The notes under the pieces: generated by a model | Seen by the model: the letters and a program-made list of their open reading frames with translations, nothing else | Database searches by the model: none | Told to the model about the DNA's origin: nothing | Translations under genes and position numbers: made by a program | Assembly: GCA_947454545.1 (NCBI GenBank) | Contig: CANGNB010000003.1 | Coordinates: 1-40,756 of the forward strand | DNA: 40,756 bases | Source of the DNA: Oligoflexaceae bacterium | GTDB taxonomy: Bacteria > Bdellovibrionota_B > Oligoflexia > Oligoflexales > Oligoflexaceae | Reading direction: 5' to 3' | Part shown: one piece after another, positions 17,183-26,435 of the stretch | Numbering within the stretch: the stretch's first letter is position 1 | Layout of the letters: every line of letters starts with the position of its first letter

Positions 17183-17734
17183 TCAGCGAGGGACTTGCAC
17201 AGTATAAATAAGCTGAGATACGTCATAGCCGTGTTTTTGGACTGCGAGGTCCAAAAGCTTTTGCAGAGTCTCAGGCTCGAGTGTAGGCGTCCGACTCAAG
17301 ACGAAGAGCGAAGTGCGCGAGGGCTCACCCACCAAGGCGAAGCGATAGTCAGCATCAAGCTCGAGAACCCAGTAATTGCCTTTAGGGGCCCCAACGAAAA
17401 ATTCAACTTCCAGCTTACTATTGCTAGCATCGACAGGAGCTGCCCGACCAGCAATCGTGATCAAACGACCATTGACTGGATCTTCGATACGGCAAGAGTT
17501 AAAAACCTTGATACTGCCGTCCTCATTGAGACTGTAATCAGCCGTCACAGCCGTGCACGAAGGCTGAGTGGCTTGGGGAAGCCGAGCGATTTCATACCAG
17601 CGCCCGAGATATCGAGCCACATCGACGGACGAAACCGTTTGCAACTCAGCTGACTGCGCTAAAGATGCGGACAAGCCAGCGAAGCTGGCGACAAAAACAA
17701 GGAAAAATTTCGAGAAACTCTTACGAAATGACAC
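17183..17734 (-). CDS. lipocalin family protein (Blc-like)
   Basis: 183 aa. Signal peptide, then 'VDVARYLGRWYEIARLPQATQPSCTAVTADYSLNEDGSIKVFNSCR' and 'APKGNYWVLELDADYRFALVGEPSRTSLFVLSRTPTL'. Confidence 0.9.
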   Translation of the reverse strand: MSFRKSFSKFFLVFVASFAGLSASLAQSAELQTVSSVDVARYLGRWYEIARLPQATQPSCTAVTADYSLNEDGSIKVFNSCRIEDPVNGRLITIAGRAAPVDASNSKLEVEFFVGAPKGNYWVLELDADYRFALVGEPSRTSLFVLSRTPTLEPETLQKLLDLAVQKHGYDVSQLIYTVQVPR

Positions 17735-17750
17735 GCTGAACCTCTTGATT

Positions 17751-18717
17751 TTAAGTTATTTCATGCAAAACCTGTACACTTGGTTTGTATACAGAATAAA
17801 GCCAAGTTGCAAGTCTTTGTGTCCCGGCTGAAAGATCCTTATGGCTAGGGACATCTTCAACCAGGCTCGAATCGACTGCGAGATTGACTAGGTAGACAAG
17901 AGGACTATTATTAAACTTATCGTGGGTAGGGTTTGAGAGACCCACCCGTGAGGATTGATGTCGTCTTCGCTTCGGAGGCAAAGTTCCGAAGCTCCTCCTG
18001 CACGACACGAAGATTTGAGCGACTCGAGGGATCCCCTCCACCTCGTTTGAAAACGTGTAGAGTCGGCTTTTTCAATTGAGTATCTGAGCTGATGTTCTCA
18101 TCAGGGAAACGGATGAACCTTTGAACTCGAACTTCAAAGTCTGCCTTACTCATTCCCTCGAGTGGCACAAATTCATAGACCACTGCCATGAGACCACCAT
18201 AATGAATTTCGGAAACATAGCTGCTACCGCAGTCTTGAGTGAACGTCGGTCCCTTATCAGACTTTGTACCGAGTGGTGAGAACACCACATCGCGAGCGAG
18301 GACCGAATAATTCCAATAGCCGACTTTTTCTAAGTAGAAGACATGATCGGTTTGCCAGGGGATTTGATCGACAAAAGCCAAGGTGGCCTGGTCGAGGGTA
18401 TTGAATACAAACTCTCTTGCAAATGGGGAGCGATTTATGCCGAGAGTTTGAGTCAGTTCCTCCTTGTTCTGAATGATCAAACTCTGAAGACTCGACTGCT
18501 CTCTTCTGAGCTTTTCAAAAGTGTTTGTTTTAGAAGTGGCGCACACTGATCGCAAGGGTTCTGGATTATCACTTGCAAAACCATGCAAAAGCGTCGCGAG
18601 ATCTTGGCTGCTTGGTGCATAGTTCAAAAGAGACTCATCCAAGGCGCTCATGGAACTATCATGTCGGCAGCTCGTGAGCAGCGATACAAATATAGCAAGG
18701 ACATAAGCTGACTTCAT
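17751..18717 (-). pseudogene. MACPF-like lipoprotein gene, apparently split by a +1 frameshift (frames 17917..18717 and 17751..~18041)
   Basis: First frame: MKSAYVLAIFVSLLTSC (lipobox), CGSSYVSEIHYGG, VFKRGGGDPS. Overlapping frame continues 'NNSPLVYLVNLAVDSSLVEDVPSHKDL', aligning with the next MACPF-like block of the 897..2852 protein. Sequencing error is not excluded. Confidence 0.5.
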
Positions 18718-18805
18718 AGGGGCATATTCCTCCATTTTATAGCAAAAGCTGAGTATAACGCCTCTTCTTGCACGAGTCACCGAGAGATACTATTTAGAAT
18801 GTTCA

Positions 18806-21076
18806 CTAAATCGCGGTTCTTGCATCTTTGAGCCAATGCAAGAGAAGAGCGTGCAGCCTTCCCGGATCTACAGGTTTGGCAAGGATATCGTCCATGCCAC
18901 TGTCCAGACATTCACTTTGCTCTTCATGAGTAAGACCAGCCGTCAGAGCAATGATAGGCATACGTGCCTGGGCGTCTTGCTTTCGTATGATTTGTGCTGC
19001 AAGGGATCCACTCATGAGAGGCATATGCACATCCATAAGAATGGCATCGAAAGTCTGGTCTTCGAGGGCACGAAGAACTTCAAGTCCATTCTGTACGAGA
19101 GTGACTTTAATGGACATGAGAGCAAGATAGCCTTGTATCACCATTTGACTGACGGCATCATCTTCTGCAACAAGGATATGCTTTCCCTGAAGATCGTGCC
19201 TTTTCTCAATACCGATATCAGCAAAATAAGAAATAGGTGAGACAAAGTCTTGCGCGTCAGAGACGTCACTGAGCGGTGCATGATCCATAAGAAGGTCGAA
19301 GCTAAATTCTGAGCCTTTATGAAGTGTGCTTTTTACATGAAACTTCCCCCCCATGAGCTCCACCAGCTTTTGACTGAGCGCAAGTCCTAGGCCACTCCCC
19401 CCAAAGCGCCGAGTGATCGTGCCATCGACCTGGCTAAATACTTTGAAAAGCTTGTCCATATCTGCTTCAGCTATACCAATGCCGCTGTCTTCGACGCAAA
19501 AAGTGAAAAGAGATTGAGTGGGGTTTTGAATCTGACTTGTGATCCACACCAGGACAGAACCTTGTTCTGTAAATTTCAAAGCATTGCCAATCAGATTGCT
19601 AAGGACTTGCTGCAATCTGAGACTATCACCGATGGCATGGCGTGAGGCGAGGGCATCCAGAGATACTGAAAACTCTAGTCCTTTGCTTCGGGCTTGATCC
19701 TCAAACATAATGTATAGATGATCGAGGAGATCTTGCAGACTCAGAGGAGCTTGTTCGATGCGAAGATGTCCAGCCTCATGCTTACTCAGGTCCAAAATAT
19801 CATTTAAAATCCCCAATAGACTCTGAGAGCACAGGGCTATTTTTTGCAGGTAAGTCTGAACTTTCAAGCAGGGCGCATCATGGAGAGCCAATTGAGTCAG
19901 ACCGATGATCCCATTCATGGGCGTACGAATTTCATGCGACATGTTTGCCAAGAAATCGGTTTTTGATTGCGCAAGGTTTTGAGCTGCCGTTCGCGTTGCG
20001 ATGATGCTGATTTTGGCCAGCTGTCGCTCCGTGATATCTTCAAAAACGGTATACACCTCATCGATCACACTTTCATCATGCCTATGAATAGGGACAGCAG
20101 AAATACTGATCCAGCGACGTTCTCCCGATTTGCGATGGGTATAGCCTAAGACGATCGGCCCCGTCAGGGAGCTCGTTTCGAGGGCGAGCTTCGTCGGATG
20201 CTCTTCAGGTCTCAAGGGAGCTCCATCTTCTCGAAAAAAGTGACCCCACTGGTCCCCTGAGGCAAGCTCTTCAGGGTCTGTGGAATTGAGTCCCAGAATA
20301 TCGCATGCCGCTGGATTGATAGAAAGAATGGAGCCATCACGAGCATGCACGATAGCACCTTGGAGCATAGTTTCGATGATTAGGCGATGTCGCTTTTCAC
20401 TCTTCGCAAGTTCCAAGGTGCGTTCTTGGATCTTAAGCTCGACCTCATTGTAGGCACGCAGGAGTTCATTCTGAGTCGTGGCGAGGCGATTCACCATTTT
20501 GCGCAGCTCTTCGTTGCTGACTTGAAGCTTGGCCTCTGTACTTTTGATATCCTCGATATTGGTACAGGTCCCGTACCAGTGGACAATATGTCCTTTCGCG
20601 TCGAAGCGAGGAACACCCCGAACCAGCCACCACTGATAGGTCCCATCATGGCATCTGATGCGACACTCGAGAGAATAGGTGGCGAGATGGAAAACCGCGC
20701 TTTGCCAAGCATCCCAAGCAAGTTTTTGGTCATCGAGGTGAAAGGGGGTATTCCACCCATGTCCCGCGCTCTCTTCCAAACTTAGGCCGGTATAGTCTAC
20801 CCACCGTTGATTAAAGTAAATGTTGCGGCCATCGGCATCGGTGATCCATACAATCTGTGGCATAGCTTCTGCGAGCAAACGAAATTCATGATCATCGATA
20901 CACGGAGCTGTATGAGCCTGAGCCTTATCGAAAGGTGATGTCGAGGAAAAATTTGACAGACCCAGGGCTCGTCTCAAGCTCCCTTTATGAGGACTTTTAC
21001 CAAGCGGCAAGACAGCATCCATGAAGAGAGAGGACAAAGATTTTAGTTTGGCGAATACCTTTACCTGTGAACTCAT
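18806..21076 (-). CDS. PAS-domain hybrid sensor histidine kinase/response regulator
   Basis: 756 aa. PAS/PAC ('MPQIVWITDADGRNIYFNQRWVDYTGLS'), second PAS, 'FLANMSHEIRTPMNGIIGLTQL', 'GGSGLGLALSQKLVELMGG', REC 'ILVAEDDAVSQMVIQGYL...DAILMDVHMPLMSG'. Confidence 0.95.
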   Translation of the reverse strand: MSSQVKVFAKLKSLSSLFMDAVLPLGKSPHKGSLRRALGLSNFSSTSPFDKAQAHTAPCIDDHEFRLLAEAMPQIVWITDADGRNIYFNQRWVDYTGLSLEESAGHGWNTPFHLDDQKLAWDAWQSAVFHLATYSLECRIRCHDGTYQWWLVRGVPRFDAKGHIVHWYGTCTNIEDIKSTEAKLQVSNEELRKMVNRLATTQNELLRAYNEVELKIQERTLELAKSEKRHRLIIETMLQGAIVHARDGSILSINPAACDILGLNSTDPEELASGDQWGHFFREDGAPLRPEEHPTKLALETSSLTGPIVLGYTHRKSGERRWISISAVPIHRHDESVIDEVYTVFEDITERQLAKISIIATRTAAQNLAQSKTDFLANMSHEIRTPMNGIIGLTQLALHDAPCLKVQTYLQKIALCSQSLLGILNDILDLSKHEAGHLRIEQAPLSLQDLLDHLYIMFEDQARSKGLEFSVSLDALASRHAIGDSLRLQQVLSNLIGNALKFTEQGSVLVWITSQIQNPTQSLFTFCVEDSGIGIAEADMDKLFKVFSQVDGTITRRFGGSGLGLALSQKLVELMGGKFHVKSTLHKGSEFSFDLLMDHAPLSDVSDAQDFVSPISYFADIGIEKRHDLQGKHILVAEDDAVSQMVIQGYLALMSIKVTLVQNGLEVLRALEDQTFDAILMDVHMPLMSGSLAAQIIRKQDAQARMPIIALTAGLTHEEQSECLDSGMDDILAKPVDPGRLHALLLHWLKDARTAI

Positions 21077-21263
21077 GAGATATAGACCAGATGCTTAAGA
21101 ATTGTCATACATTACCCTCTAGGGATAGGCATCTTGCAATCTACCCTACCTGCAATACTCCTTGGTTGATATAGTGACAAATACTTATATGGAACTCGCG
21201 AGTCTATACTGCAAATTTTATGGCATCGTACGCGAGCGGTCCGAAAATCCGTATATTCACCGT

Positions 21264-22049
21264 TCACATTCTTATGATGCCCAAAAGCCCCAACTCAGCG
21301 AGGGGCTCAAGCCAAAGACCTGCGGCCAAACCGAGGAACACCAAGAGCTCGCCCAGAGGCATCAGCTCTTCCCAAAGCAGTTTTTGCTTTTCAAAGCGAC
21401 GACGCTCATCCTCCCAAAAACTCTTCAGAACTTTGATCCTCTGCTGAGACACTGAGACACCGTCGCGCCAAGCTTTGGTCAAAGCCTCCTCTAAAAGGCT
21501 GCGCCAAGGCCCTTCCTGCGAGCTTCCTAACCAACTCTCCAAGAAGAGAGTGGCTGTCCTCTCTCCCTCTGCCAACCAGGGGCGAGGACTGAGGGTCCAG
21601 ACCATCCTCAATAGCAGGGCATAGCTGATCCATGTGATGAGCGAACTCAAGTCCCACGTAAGCCAGCCCAAGGCATAACCAGGCATGAGCAGTCGCACCC
21701 CCAGACAGGAAGCTGCTGCAAAGGCCAAGTGAAACAGGGCTTGATGCCGAAGAGAGATGAAAGCATTCATGGCCTCCTCCAGTTCACCCCAAAGTGCAAA
21801 GAGTTCGAGGCCCAAACCCTCATCCCATTCTCCCCGTCGCAACTGATGCTCGACGAGGGTTCGCAGACGTCTCTCCAAGAGAGTCTTTGGTTCTTGGACA
21901 GAGCGAAAGCTATAATCACGCGTGCGAAAGGCCCTCAGGAGACGCTCGAGCTCGGGGCAGAGCATCATGCGCACACGATACTGTTTGCAAGAAAACCATA
22001 GACACCCATGTATACCAAGAAGAAAGAATAGACCGTTCATAGAGCCCAA
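21264..22049 (-). CDS. hypothetical membrane protein
   Basis: 261 aa with several hydrophobic segments; alternative start MNGLFFL at 22040. No domain recognised. Confidence 0.6.
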   Translation of the reverse strand: MGSMNGLFFLLGIHGCLWFSCKQYRVRMMLCPELERLLRAFRTRDYSFRSVQEPKTLLERRLRTLVEHQLRRGEWDEGLGLELFALWGELEEAMNAFISLRHQALFHLAFAAASCLGVRLLMPGYALGWLTWDLSSLITWISYALLLRMVWTLSPRPWLAEGERTATLFLESWLGSSQEGPWRSLLEEALTKAWRDGVSVSQQRIKVLKSFWEDERRRFEKQKLLWEELMPLGELLVFLGLAAGLWLEPLAELGLLGIIRM

Positions 22050-22328
22050 TCTGCCTTATAGGAAAGGCTTTGGCCACGGACATCTACTGTTGCCTTCGCA
22101 ATTTTTTGGCACTCCTATTCCCCCAAAGCGATGAGACACAGCCAAATGTCATTCCTCTCGCTTGTGGGAAGAACTTTAGTTTTTTTTGGGTGCACCAGAG
22201 CGCTTCGATAAATACCCAAAAGCTCAGCAAAAAGTTTCTTCGGGAACTGTATAGATTGTTTTTTTTAAGAGCAGATCGGAAGGTCCGAAAAATGACTTGC
22301 ACAGATTGTGCTTTAGAGGAGACCAAAG

Positions 22329-23159
22329 ATGAAAACTTATGCCATCCGTTTATGGATACCTTTAGCCTTGGGAAGCTTAGCCCTGGGATGCTCCGATGCC
22401 ATGCAGTTTAAAGAGCAGGTCACAGCGGCTGTCGACAGCAATCCCACGGATACCACACTCGATCCCAACAAGCCTCAGAGCACTAAGACCAGCGGTAAAA
22501 CCGCACCAGACTCCGAGACTTCGAGCAGCCCCAAAACAGCTGGTACCGGCACCAGTGAAATTCCTAACACCCAAGGAACAGGTGGCACCGTCTATGATGG
22601 CCAGGACCCACAAGATCCTGCCACGTATCCTGCTGATAATGCAAGCCAATCGGCTCAGTCTGCAAAACAGCTTTTCGCCAGCTGCGATAGCTCAACGGGT
22701 GGCATCGTCGCCGACGTTTACGAATTGCCTGCGCAAACCAAAGCCCTCCCTGATTTCAATACGCTGACAGCGCTCGATCAGGTCTGTGTAGAGCAGCTCA
22801 ACATCAGTGATCGAGACTTTACCGAAGGCTTCCCTGGTGTTCCCGATCTTGTGGAATGGTTTGGTCTCGATATGAGGTTTCGTATCTATGCGCCCCAGCA
22901 AGGTGCCTATACCTTCACTCTGCGCTCCGATGATGGCAGCATCCTGACAATTGATGGCAAGACTGTTGTGAACAACGATGGCACTCACTCGGTGACAACC
23001 AAAGCGGGCGTGATCGCTTTAAGCAAAGGCTACCATGATGTCCACCTTCGGTACTTCCAAGGACCACGCTATCGCATAGCTCTTGAACTCCTCTGGACAG
23101 TCCCAGGAACTTCGAGTGTGAGCTATATACCAAAGGCAAACATCAGCAGGCCTCAGTAA
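22329..23159 (+). CDS. PA14-like domain lipoprotein
   Basis: 276 aa. Lipobox 'SLALGC', Thr/Ser/Pro-rich linker, then 'MRFRIYAPQQGAYTFTLRSDDGSILTIDGKTVVNNDGTHSVTTKAGVIALSKGYHDVHLRYFQGP'. Confidence 0.8.
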   Translation: MKTYAIRLWIPLALGSLALGCSDAMQFKEQVTAAVDSNPTDTTLDPNKPQSTKTSGKTAPDSETSSSPKTAGTGTSEIPNTQGTGGTVYDGQDPQDPATYPADNASQSAQSAKQLFASCDSSTGGIVADVYELPAQTKALPDFNTLTALDQVCVEQLNISDRDFTEGFPGVPDLVEWFGLDMRFRIYAPQQGAYTFTLRSDDGSILTIDGKTVVNNDGTHSVTTKAGVIALSKGYHDVHLRYFQGPRYRIALELLWTVPGTSSVSYIPKANISRPQ

Positions 23160-23185
23160 AACTAAGGCTGCTCCTGCAAAGTGAT

Positions 23186-24040
23186 CTAAGATTTATAGAG
23201 GAAGAAGAACATAAGCGCCGCGGCGACCAGGCGATACCAGCCAAAGACAGCGAGACCGCGGCGATTGAGAAAGTTCACCAACCAGGTGACCGCCAGGGCT
23301 GCAAAGACCGTCGCACTGATCAGTCCGACAGCCATCGATGCGCCTCCGATATATTCAAACAAGAGTTTCCCATCTTTGAGTCCCTTATATCCCGTCGCTA
23401 TCAGTAGCGTCGGGAGTCCTACCAAAAAGGAAAACTCAGCAGCAGCCGTTCGCCGTAGCCCCACACTCATACCCCCGACGATCGTCACCATGGAACGCGA
23501 CATACCAGGCCAGAGCGCAAAGCATTGAATGCAGCCTACAAGCAAAGCCTGGCGAGGCGAAAGCTCGTCGAGACCTTTACCCTCCGAAACCTGGGGTTTT
23601 CGGCCATACCAATATTCAAAGACCAGCATAGCAAGCCCACCCACAGCCATCGCTGCTAGGACGGGCCCTAAAAATTGCAGATGTGCACTGATAAAATTTT
23701 TGGTGAGATAGCCGACAGCCAACGCAGGAAAAGCCGCGATAGCCATATTGATAAACAGTCTGAGGCCTCGCTCCGATTTACCCAAAACCCCTTGGATGAC
23801 TTCGAAGATTTCTTTGCGATAGATGATAAGGACCGCGAGGATCGCTCCCGATTGGATCACAATTTCAAAGGCTTGGACCGCAGCAATCTGCTCCGCCGTA
23901 TGAGTCTGCTCATTACGCAAGCCAAGTATTTCAGATGCTAAAACGAGATGACCTGTTGAGGAGATGGGCAAGAACTCTGTGATGCCCTCGACGATACCGA
24001 GGACCAAAGCGTCCCATACATTCACTACGTTCGCGAGCAT
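23186..24040 (-). CDS. uppP: undecaprenyl-diphosphate phosphatase
   Basis: 'GIVEGITEFLPISSTGHLVLASEIL' and 'PGMSRSMVTIVGGMSVGLRR' are UppP/BacA signatures. Start set to MLANVV. Confidence 0.95.
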   Translation of the reverse strand: MLANVVNVWDALVLGIVEGITEFLPISSTGHLVLASEILGLRNEQTHTAEQIAAVQAFEIVIQSGAILAVLIIYRKEIFEVIQGVLGKSERGLRLFINMAIAAFPALAVGYLTKNFISAHLQFLGPVLAAMAVGGLAMLVFEYWYGRKPQVSEGKGLDELSPRQALLVGCIQCFALWPGMSRSMVTIVGGMSVGLRRTAAAEFSFLVGLPTLLIATGYKGLKDGKLLFEYIGGASMAVGLISATVFAALAVTWLVNFLNRRGLAVFGWYRLVAAALMFFFLYKS

Positions 24041-24088
24041 ACACCCTCCCTGATGTTGCAAGGAACCCGAAGCGCCTTGGGTCCCGTA

Positions 24089-25108
24089 TTATAAACTGTG
24101 CAAGGCATTTTCTCGCTGCTGCCAGCGCAGCATCTTGAGAGTAAACACCTCATCTTCCAAAGATTTCTTTTCAAGTGGCTTACAAAAATAGAGGAAGATC
24201 AGAAGACTTCTCAGATCATCATGATCCAATCGGTATCCCAAGCCCTTCCATAAAGTGCAGAGGTCGATCGCCTGCTGCTGAGTGTTGCGGGGAAGAATAT
24301 CAGGATAGTAAGTGCAAGGTTCAACCTGCATACGCATCTGAGCAAGTTCGAGGCATTCCGAAAACCGAGAGGGAGCAAAGACCTCGGGGAATCGACGATT
24401 CTTTTGCAGGATCGTGCTCACAAAGGGCAGTCCCGTGATCTCACGCCAGACTTGAGCGAGGTCGACAACATGGGGAAAACTGCAACGCTTTTGCAAAGCA
24501 TCATTTTCAATACGAAGCTCGATCCCATCATCTCCTAGGTCCTGAGGCGAGCTCAATACATTTTGCGCTAAAACCAAGGAATTATAGGCATCGACACCAA
24601 AGATGAGACGATAGAGCAGACGAGACAAACAGCTCCAAGAGGAAGAACCTGTGCTCATGCGCATCAGGGGAACGAGCTCTAAGCGAGGCACTGGCGTCGC
24701 CAAAAAAAGCTCGCGAAAGGAGCGAATACCCTGCTTCAGATTTTCGGTTTTCGCCAATTGGGTGGCACGAAACTGCTCGCGCAGTGTCGCTGTTCGCTCG
24801 TGGATATAACTGAGCACGTGGGCCTGGGCATTGCTCAAGCCCCAAACAGCCGCGTGGCCTGGACCACGATGGGAAACTCCCAAGGGAAAAGCCATCTCAA
24901 AATCGTTGTTGCGGAGAAGGCTAATGGAAGAGCAGAACGCATAGTCCACCTCTCCCGCCTCAAGGCGCCGAAACAATCCGGCACAATCATCCCGGACAAA
25001 GCTCAGTCCGGGGGTGGATCGTTCCAGTTCGACGACTAAAGGATGCGAGCTCCAATAACTCTGACACCCGACCTTTAATCCTGCCTTACGCTCTGTCTGA
25101 ATTCGCAT
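24089..25108 (-). CDS. MqnA/MqnD-like protein (putative chorismate dehydratase family)
   Basis: 339 aa. 'LKVGCQSYWSSHPLVVELE...LFRRLEAGEVDYAFCSSISLLRN' and 'VVDLAQVWREITGLPFVSTIL' match the MqnA/D periplasmic-binding-like fold. Start overlaps hemL stop (TAATG). Confidence 0.65.
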   Translation of the reverse strand: MRIQTERKAGLKVGCQSYWSSHPLVVELERSTPGLSFVRDDCAGLFRRLEAGEVDYAFCSSISLLRNNDFEMAFPLGVSHRGPGHAAVWGLSNAQAHVLSYIHERTATLREQFRATQLAKTENLKQGIRSFRELFLATPVPRLELVPLMRMSTGSSSWSCLSRLLYRLIFGVDAYNSLVLAQNVLSSPQDLGDDGIELRIENDALQKRCSFPHVVDLAQVWREITGLPFVSTILQKNRRFPEVFAPSRFSECLELAQMRMQVEPCTYYPDILPRNTQQQAIDLCTLWKGLGYRLDHDDLRSLLIFLYFCKPLEKKSLEDEVFTLKMLRWQQRENALHSL

Positions 25109-26409
25109 TAATACCGACTCAAATGAGGGAAAACGGCGTCAGCAGCAGCGATCGTCTTTTCGATATCGGCATCGCTGTGCGCGAAGGATACGAAACCAGC
25201 CTCGAAAGCTGAAGGAGCCAGGTAAACACCCTGATGCAGCATACCACGAAAGAAGCGCTTAAACTGATCGATGTTCGCCTGAGCTGCTTCCTCGTAAGAT
25301 TGAGGAAGAGTTGCCGAGAACATAAATCCAAACATACCGCCTTCGCTGTCTACACTGAGAGCTATACCGTGCTTTTGCGCCGCACTTTTCAATCCTTGCA
25401 CCAGATGTCTAGTACGATTTGACAGATCTGTAAAGCTGTATTTCTGAGACAAGAGTTCGAGAGTTTTGAGTCCACAGGTGACAGCGATCGGGTTCCCCGA
25501 GAGGGTTCCAGCCTGGTAGACTGTGCCACTGGGAGCGACGTGTCGCATGATATCGGCACGACCGCCGTATGCACCGATAGGCATACCGCCCCCGATGACT
25601 TTGCCTAGAGTTGTGAGATCCGGTTTGATTCCCTTGAGCCCCTGCACACCGCCAGGTCCTACGCGAAATCCGGTCATCACTTCATCGAAAATGAGTACGG
25701 CCCCATGCTTAGTACACAGCTCTCGCATCTGCTCGAGGTAAGCATCTTTGGGTCTGATGAAATTAGCATTGCCAACGAAGGGTTCCACAATCACAGCCGC
25801 AATCTCAGACCCATGCTGAGCGAAGGTCGCAGCCAAAGCTTCCGAGTCGTTGTACACAAGAGTCAGGGTATCTTTGGTCGAACCCTGGGGAACACCTGGG
25901 CTGCCAGGTATGCCGAGGGTCGCCATTCCCGAGCCAGCTTTAACGAGCAGCATATCCGCATGCCCGTGGTAGCAACCCGTGAATTTTACGATCTTTTCTC
26001 GCCCAGTAAAGCCTCGCGCCAGACGGAGAGCAGCCATGCAAGCTTCGGTGCCACTCGACACGAGGCGCAACATCTCCATACTTGGCATCAGCTTTTGTAC
26101 AGCCTCTGCGATCTTGATTTCCAGTTCACAAGGCGCTCCGTAGGAAAAACCTCGGGGCAGTGCCGCTGTCACGGCCGCAATGACTTCAGGATGAGAATGC
26201 CCAACAATGGCGGGCCCCCAGCTCCCGATGTAATCGATCATGCGGTTGCCATCGACGTCCCACATGTAAGCCCCTTCGGCCCTTTCGATAAAGAGAGGGT
26301 GGGTGTCTACGGACTTGAAGGCACGAACAGGCGAATTGACTCCACCAGGGAGCAAACGACAGGCTTCTTCAAAGAGTTTTTGCGAGCGAGCGAAGGACAA
26401 TGTTTGCAT
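25108..26409 (-). CDS. hemL: glutamate-1-semialdehyde 2,1-aminomutase
   Basis: '[16 protein letters not shown]', '[15 protein letters not shown]', '[34 protein letters not shown]', '[23 protein letters not shown]'. Confidence 0.97.
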   Translation of the reverse strand: MQTLSFARSQKLFEEACRLLPGGVNSPVRAFKSVDTHPLFIERAEGAYMWDVDGNRMIDYIGSWGPAIVGHSHPEVIAAVTAALPRGFSYGAPCELEIKIAEAVQKLMPSMEMLRLVSSGTEACMAALRLARGFTGREKIVKFTGCYHGHADMLLVKAGSGMATLGIPGSPGVPQGSTKDTLTLVYNDSEALAATFAQHGSEIAAVIVEPFVGNANFIRPKDAYLEQMRELCTKHGAVLIFDEVMTGFRVGPGGVQGLKGIKPDLTTLGKVIGGGMPIGAYGGRADIMRHVAPSGTVYQAGTLSGNPIAVTCGLKTLELLSQKYSFTDLSNRTRHLVQGLKSAAQKHGIALSVDSEGGMFGFMFSATLPQSYEEAAQANIDQFKRFFRGMLHQGVYLAPSAFEAGFVSFAHSDADIEKTIAAADAVFPHLSRY

Positions 26410-26435
26410 ACGCTAAGGCCTTTCTGCGCAGACGT

